The notes under the pieces: generated by a model
What the model saw: only the letters and a program-made list of their open reading frames with translations
Told to the model about the DNA's origin: nothing
The model's database searches: none
Part shown: piece after piece, positions 61,747-64,000 of the stretch
Numbering within the stretch: the stretch's first letter is position 1
How the letters are laid out: each line of letters begins with the position of its first letter
NCBI RefSeq assembly: GCF_900090105.1
Contig: NZ_FMDM01000023.1
Coordinates: 18,592-82,591, forward strand
DNA from: Micromonospora humi
Lineage (GTDB): Bacteria > Actinomycetota > Actinomycetes > Mycobacteriales > Micromonosporaceae
Length of the DNA: 64,000 bases
Direction of reading: 5' to 3'
Program-made: the position numbers and the translations under genes

Positions 61747-63588
61747 ATGGTCTCCCCCACCGAGCAGCGGACCGACGGCGCGCTGGACGTGCTGCGCCGG
61801 GTCTTCGGCTACGACGCCTTCCGCGGCGTCCAGCAGGACATCATCGAGCACGTGGTGGCCGGCGGCGACGCGCTGGTGCTCATGCCCACCGGCGGCGGCA
61901 AGTCACTCTGCTACCAGATCCCCGCGCTGGTCCGCGACGGCGTGGCGGTGGTCGTCTCGCCGCTGATCGCGCTCATGCAGGACCAGGTCGACGCGCTCAC
62001 CGCGGTGGGCGTGCGGGCCGGGTTCCTCAACTCGACCCAGGAGCCCGCCGAGCGGCGCCGGGTCGAGGCGGCCTACCTCGCCGGCGACCTCGACCTGCTC
62101 TACCTCGCGCCGGAAGGGCTGGCCGTGCGGTCCACCCTCGGCCTGCTGGAACGCGGAAAGATCGGCCTGTTCGCGATCGACGAGGCGCACTGCGTGTCCC
62201 AGTGGGGGCACGACTTCCGCCCCGACTACCTCAACCTGTCGATGCTGCACGAGCGCTGGCCGCAGGTGCCGCGGATCGCGCTGACCGCCACCGCGACGCG
62301 GGCCACCCGCACCGAGATCGCCACCCGCCTCCAGCTCACCGAGGCCCGGCACTTCGTGGCCAGCTTCGACCGACCCAACATCCAGTACCGGATCGTGCCC
62401 AAGCGGGAGCCACGCCGGCAGTTGCTGAGCCTGCTGCGCGACGAGCACCCGGGCGACGCCGGCATCGTCTACTGCCTCTCCCGGGCCTCGGTGGAGAAGA
62501 CCGCCGAGTTCCTGGTCGCCAACGGCATCCCGGCGCTGCCCTACCACGCCGGCCTGGACGCGGGCACCCGCGCCCGCAACCAGCAGCGCTTCCTGCGCGA
62601 GGACGGGCTGGTCATGGTGGCCACCATCGCGTTCGGCATGGGCATCGACAAGCCCGACGTACGCTTCGTCGCCCACCTCGACCTGCCCAAGTCGGTGGAG
62701 GGTTACTACCAGGAGACCGGTCGCGCCGGGCGCGACGGGCTGCCGTCCACGGCCTGGCTGGCGTACGGGCTCCAGGACGTGGTGCAGCAACGCAAGATGA
62801 TCGAGACGTCGGAGGGCGACCTGGCGCACCGGCGCAATCTCGCCGCCCACCTCGACGCGATGCTGGCGCTCTGCGAGACGGTCCGCTGCCGCCGTGCCCA
62901 ACTGCTCGAATACTTCGGCGAGACCGGCGCGGCCAACTGCGGCAACTGCGACACCTGCCTCGACCCGCCGGAGTCCTGGGACGGCACGGTCGCGGCGCAG
63001 AAGCTGCTCTCCACCGTCTACCGGCTCGACCGGGAACGCAACCAGCGGTTCGGCGCCGGGCACAGCATCGACATCCTGCTCGGCAAGCACACCGACAAGA
63101 TCGACCAGCACGGCCACGACGCGCTGAGCACGTTCGGCATCGGCACCGAACTGCGCGACGTCGAGTGGCGCGGGGTGGTGCGGCAACTACTCGCCGAGGG
63201 CCTGCTCGCCGTCGAGGGCGACTACGGCACGCTGGCGCTGACCGAGGCCAGCGCCGACGTGCTCGGTCGGCGGCGCACGGTCACGCTGCGCAAGGAGCCG
63301 GAACGGCCGCTGTCGGGGCGGGCCGCGAAGCCACGCGGGTCGGCCACCGTCGTGGCCGACCTCTCCCCCGCCGCCGGCGGCGTCTTCGAGCGGCTGCGCG
63401 CCTGGCGGGCGGCGACCGCCAAGGAGCAGGGCGTACCGGCGTACGTGATCTTCCACGACGCGACGCTGCGCCAGATCGCCGCGGAACCGCCGACGTCGCT
63501 GGCCGAGCTGTCCCGCTTCAGCGGCGTGGGCGAGAACAAGCTCGCCAAGTACGGCGAGGGGATCCTCGCCGTACTCGCCGAGGGCTGA
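61747..63588 (+). CDS. recQ: ATP-dependent DNA helicase RecQ
   Basis: 613 residues. Helicase motifs: GGGKS (Walker A, residues 49-53), DEAH (145-148), QWGHDFRPDY, TATATRATR and GYYQETGRAGRDG (motif VI). The zinc site follows (CRRAQLLEYFGE..NCGNCDTC). RQC and a C-terminal HRDC domain (about 540-613, LSRFSGVGENKLAKYGEGIL) complete the RecQ layout. It unwinds DNA in recombination repair. It is divergent from rapZ, with 196 bases between. Confidence 0.94.
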   Translation: MVSPTEQRTDGALDVLRRVFGYDAFRGVQQDIIEHVVAGGDALVLMPTGGGKSLCYQIPALVRDGVAVVVSPLIALMQDQVDALTAVGVRAGFLNSTQEPAERRRVEAAYLAGDLDLLYLAPEGLAVRSTLGLLERGKIGLFAIDEAHCVSQWGHDFRPDYLNLSMLHERWPQVPRIALTATATRATRTEIATRLQLTEARHFVASFDRPNIQYRIVPKREPRRQLLSLLRDEHPGDAGIVYCLSRASVEKTAEFLVANGIPALPYHAGLDAGTRARNQQRFLREDGLVMVATIAFGMGIDKPDVRFVAHLDLPKSVEGYYQETGRAGRDGLPSTAWLAYGLQDVVQQRKMIETSEGDLAHRRNLAAHLDAMLALCETVRCRRAQLLEYFGETGAANCGNCDTCLDPPESWDGTVAAQKLLSTVYRLDRERNQRFGAGHSIDILLGKHTDKIDQHGHDALSTFGIGTELRDVEWRGVVRQLLAEGLLAVEGDYGTLALTEASADVLGRRRTVTLRKEPERPLSGRAAKPRGSATVVADLSPAAGGVFERLRAWRAATAKEQGVPAYVIFHDATLRQIAAEPPTSLAELSRFSGVGENKLAKYGEGILAVLAEG

Positions 63589-63593
63589 CGACA

Positions 63594-63621
63594 GGGCCCG
63601 ACCCCTGGTGGGGTCGGGCCC
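63594..63621. terminator. Hairpin between recQ and the C39-like gene
   Basis: GGGCCCGACCCC (63594-63605) pairs perfectly with 63610-63621 around a TGGT loop. It lies 5 bases after the recQ stop and 18 bases from the end of the convergent peptidase gene. It is a likely bidirectional terminator. Confidence 0.75.
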
Positions 63622-63639
63622 GGTGCGGGTGTCGGCGGG

Positions 63640-64000
63640 TCAGCTGGTGCTGTAGCCGCGGGTGGCGATCCAGTCGGCGAGGTTGTCGACGGTGATGCGG
63701 TAGGAGGCCTGGTCGGGGTTGGCGCTGTCGGCGATGGTGACGGTGTGGCCGTCGTCCTGGTAGCCGACGACGCTGATGTAGTGGCCGCCTTCGAAGGAGT
63801 GGGTGGTGCCGTCGGTGTCGGTGGTGGTGCCGGCGATGTTGGCGACCACGGCGCGGCCGTCGTCGACGGTGCGCACGATGTCGGCGCGCAGGGTGTCGGT
63901 CTGCTTGTCGTCGGCCTTGGGGCTGCGGATCTCGACGGACTTGTAGGGCTTGCCGGTCTCCTTGTGCAGCACGGGGGTGATGTCGTTGATGCTGTTGGTG
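63640..64000 (-). CDS. C39-like cysteine peptidase, C-terminal part
   Basis: The frame runs off the right edge, so the 5' part is missing. The visible 120 residues include NSINDITPVLHKETG, VVANIAGTT, FEGGHYISVVGYQDD (active-site His) and VTIADSANPD (Asp/Asn), the second half of a papain-like C39 domain. The N-terminal Cys would lie outside the window. It converges with recQ at a hairpin. Secretion cannot be judged. Confidence 0.75.
   Translation of the reverse strand, partial: TNSINDITPVLHKETGKPYKSVEIRSPKADDKQTDTLRADIVRTVDDGRAVVANIAGTTTDTDGTTHSFEGGHYISVVGYQDDGHTVTIADSANPDQASYRITVDNLADWIATRGYSTS

Overview
The window is very GC-rich actinobacterial DNA. WhiA, RbpA, OpcA, the cvnABCD conservon, the sufR-sufBDCSU-sufT order and the ctaB/tkt/tal/zwf/opcA/pgl block all point to Actinobacteria. 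Protein style, frequent GTG starts and the intergenic repeat families suggest Micromonosporaceae, probably Micromonospora or a close relative; the genus is an inference. I see no rRNA, tRNA, CRISPR array, transposase or phage gene.

Layout. 1-6.4 kb is accessory: a frameshifted DUF5753 regulator with its DUF397 partner, a secreted trypsin-like protease, hypothetical genes, an SDR/LysR divergent pair and a GNAT. 6.4-14.1 kb, all on the minus strand, holds a compact terpenoid operon (cytochrome P450, class I terpene synthase, class II diterpene cyclase, joined by 4-base GTGA overlaps), then the conservon cvnABCD. 14.4-18.2 kb carries a DUF2630 protein, a RIO-type kinase, a HAD-like protein lacking its nucleophile, and a nitrilase divergent from a TetR. 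18.2-20.4 kb is a three-gene operon: a TIGR04222 membrane protein with a Gly/Ser/Cys tail, a DUF692 (MNIO) enzyme and a small partner. It looks like a peptide- or protein-modification system and is the best candidate here for something little described. 20.4-31.5 kb is mixed housekeeping and accessory: SDR, mismatch glycosylase, ABC exporter, enoyl-CoA hydratase, small HTH protein, CadD-like transporter, ABC-F protein, zinc metallopeptidase, secreted RCC1-repeat protein, acVLRF1 release factor and LysE exporter.

31.8-38.6 kb is the complete SUF iron-sulfur operon (sufR-B-D-Rieske-C-S-U-T, minus strand), divergent from ctaA (heme A synthase). 39.7-44.4 kb is an accessory insertion between ctaA and ctaB (beta-helix protein, CPBP protease/TetR pair, ATP-grasp protein, hypothetical gene) that also holds two unusual repeat arrays. 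44.7-54.4 kb has ctaB divergent from the pentose phosphate operon tkt-tal-pgi-like-zwf-opcA-pgl. The pgi-like protein seems to have lost every active-site motif of glucose-6-phosphate isomerase. 54.5-61.6 kb holds rbpA, then the minus-strand block rapZ-yvcK-whiA-gap-pgk-tpiA-secG, which couples lower glycolysis to cell-wall and sporulation regulators and ends at a textbook intrinsic terminator. recQ and a partial C39-like peptidase close the window.

Intergenic DNA is rich in hairpins. Some are plain terminators; others look like dispersed genomic repeat families: a GGGGCCCC element in two copies, a 25-bp-arm hairpin, a 59-bp tandem repeat that supplies the pgi-like start codon, paired 18-mers and a 20-bp tandem repeat. 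Gene functions rest on motifs and family resemblance read from the translations; no database search was run.
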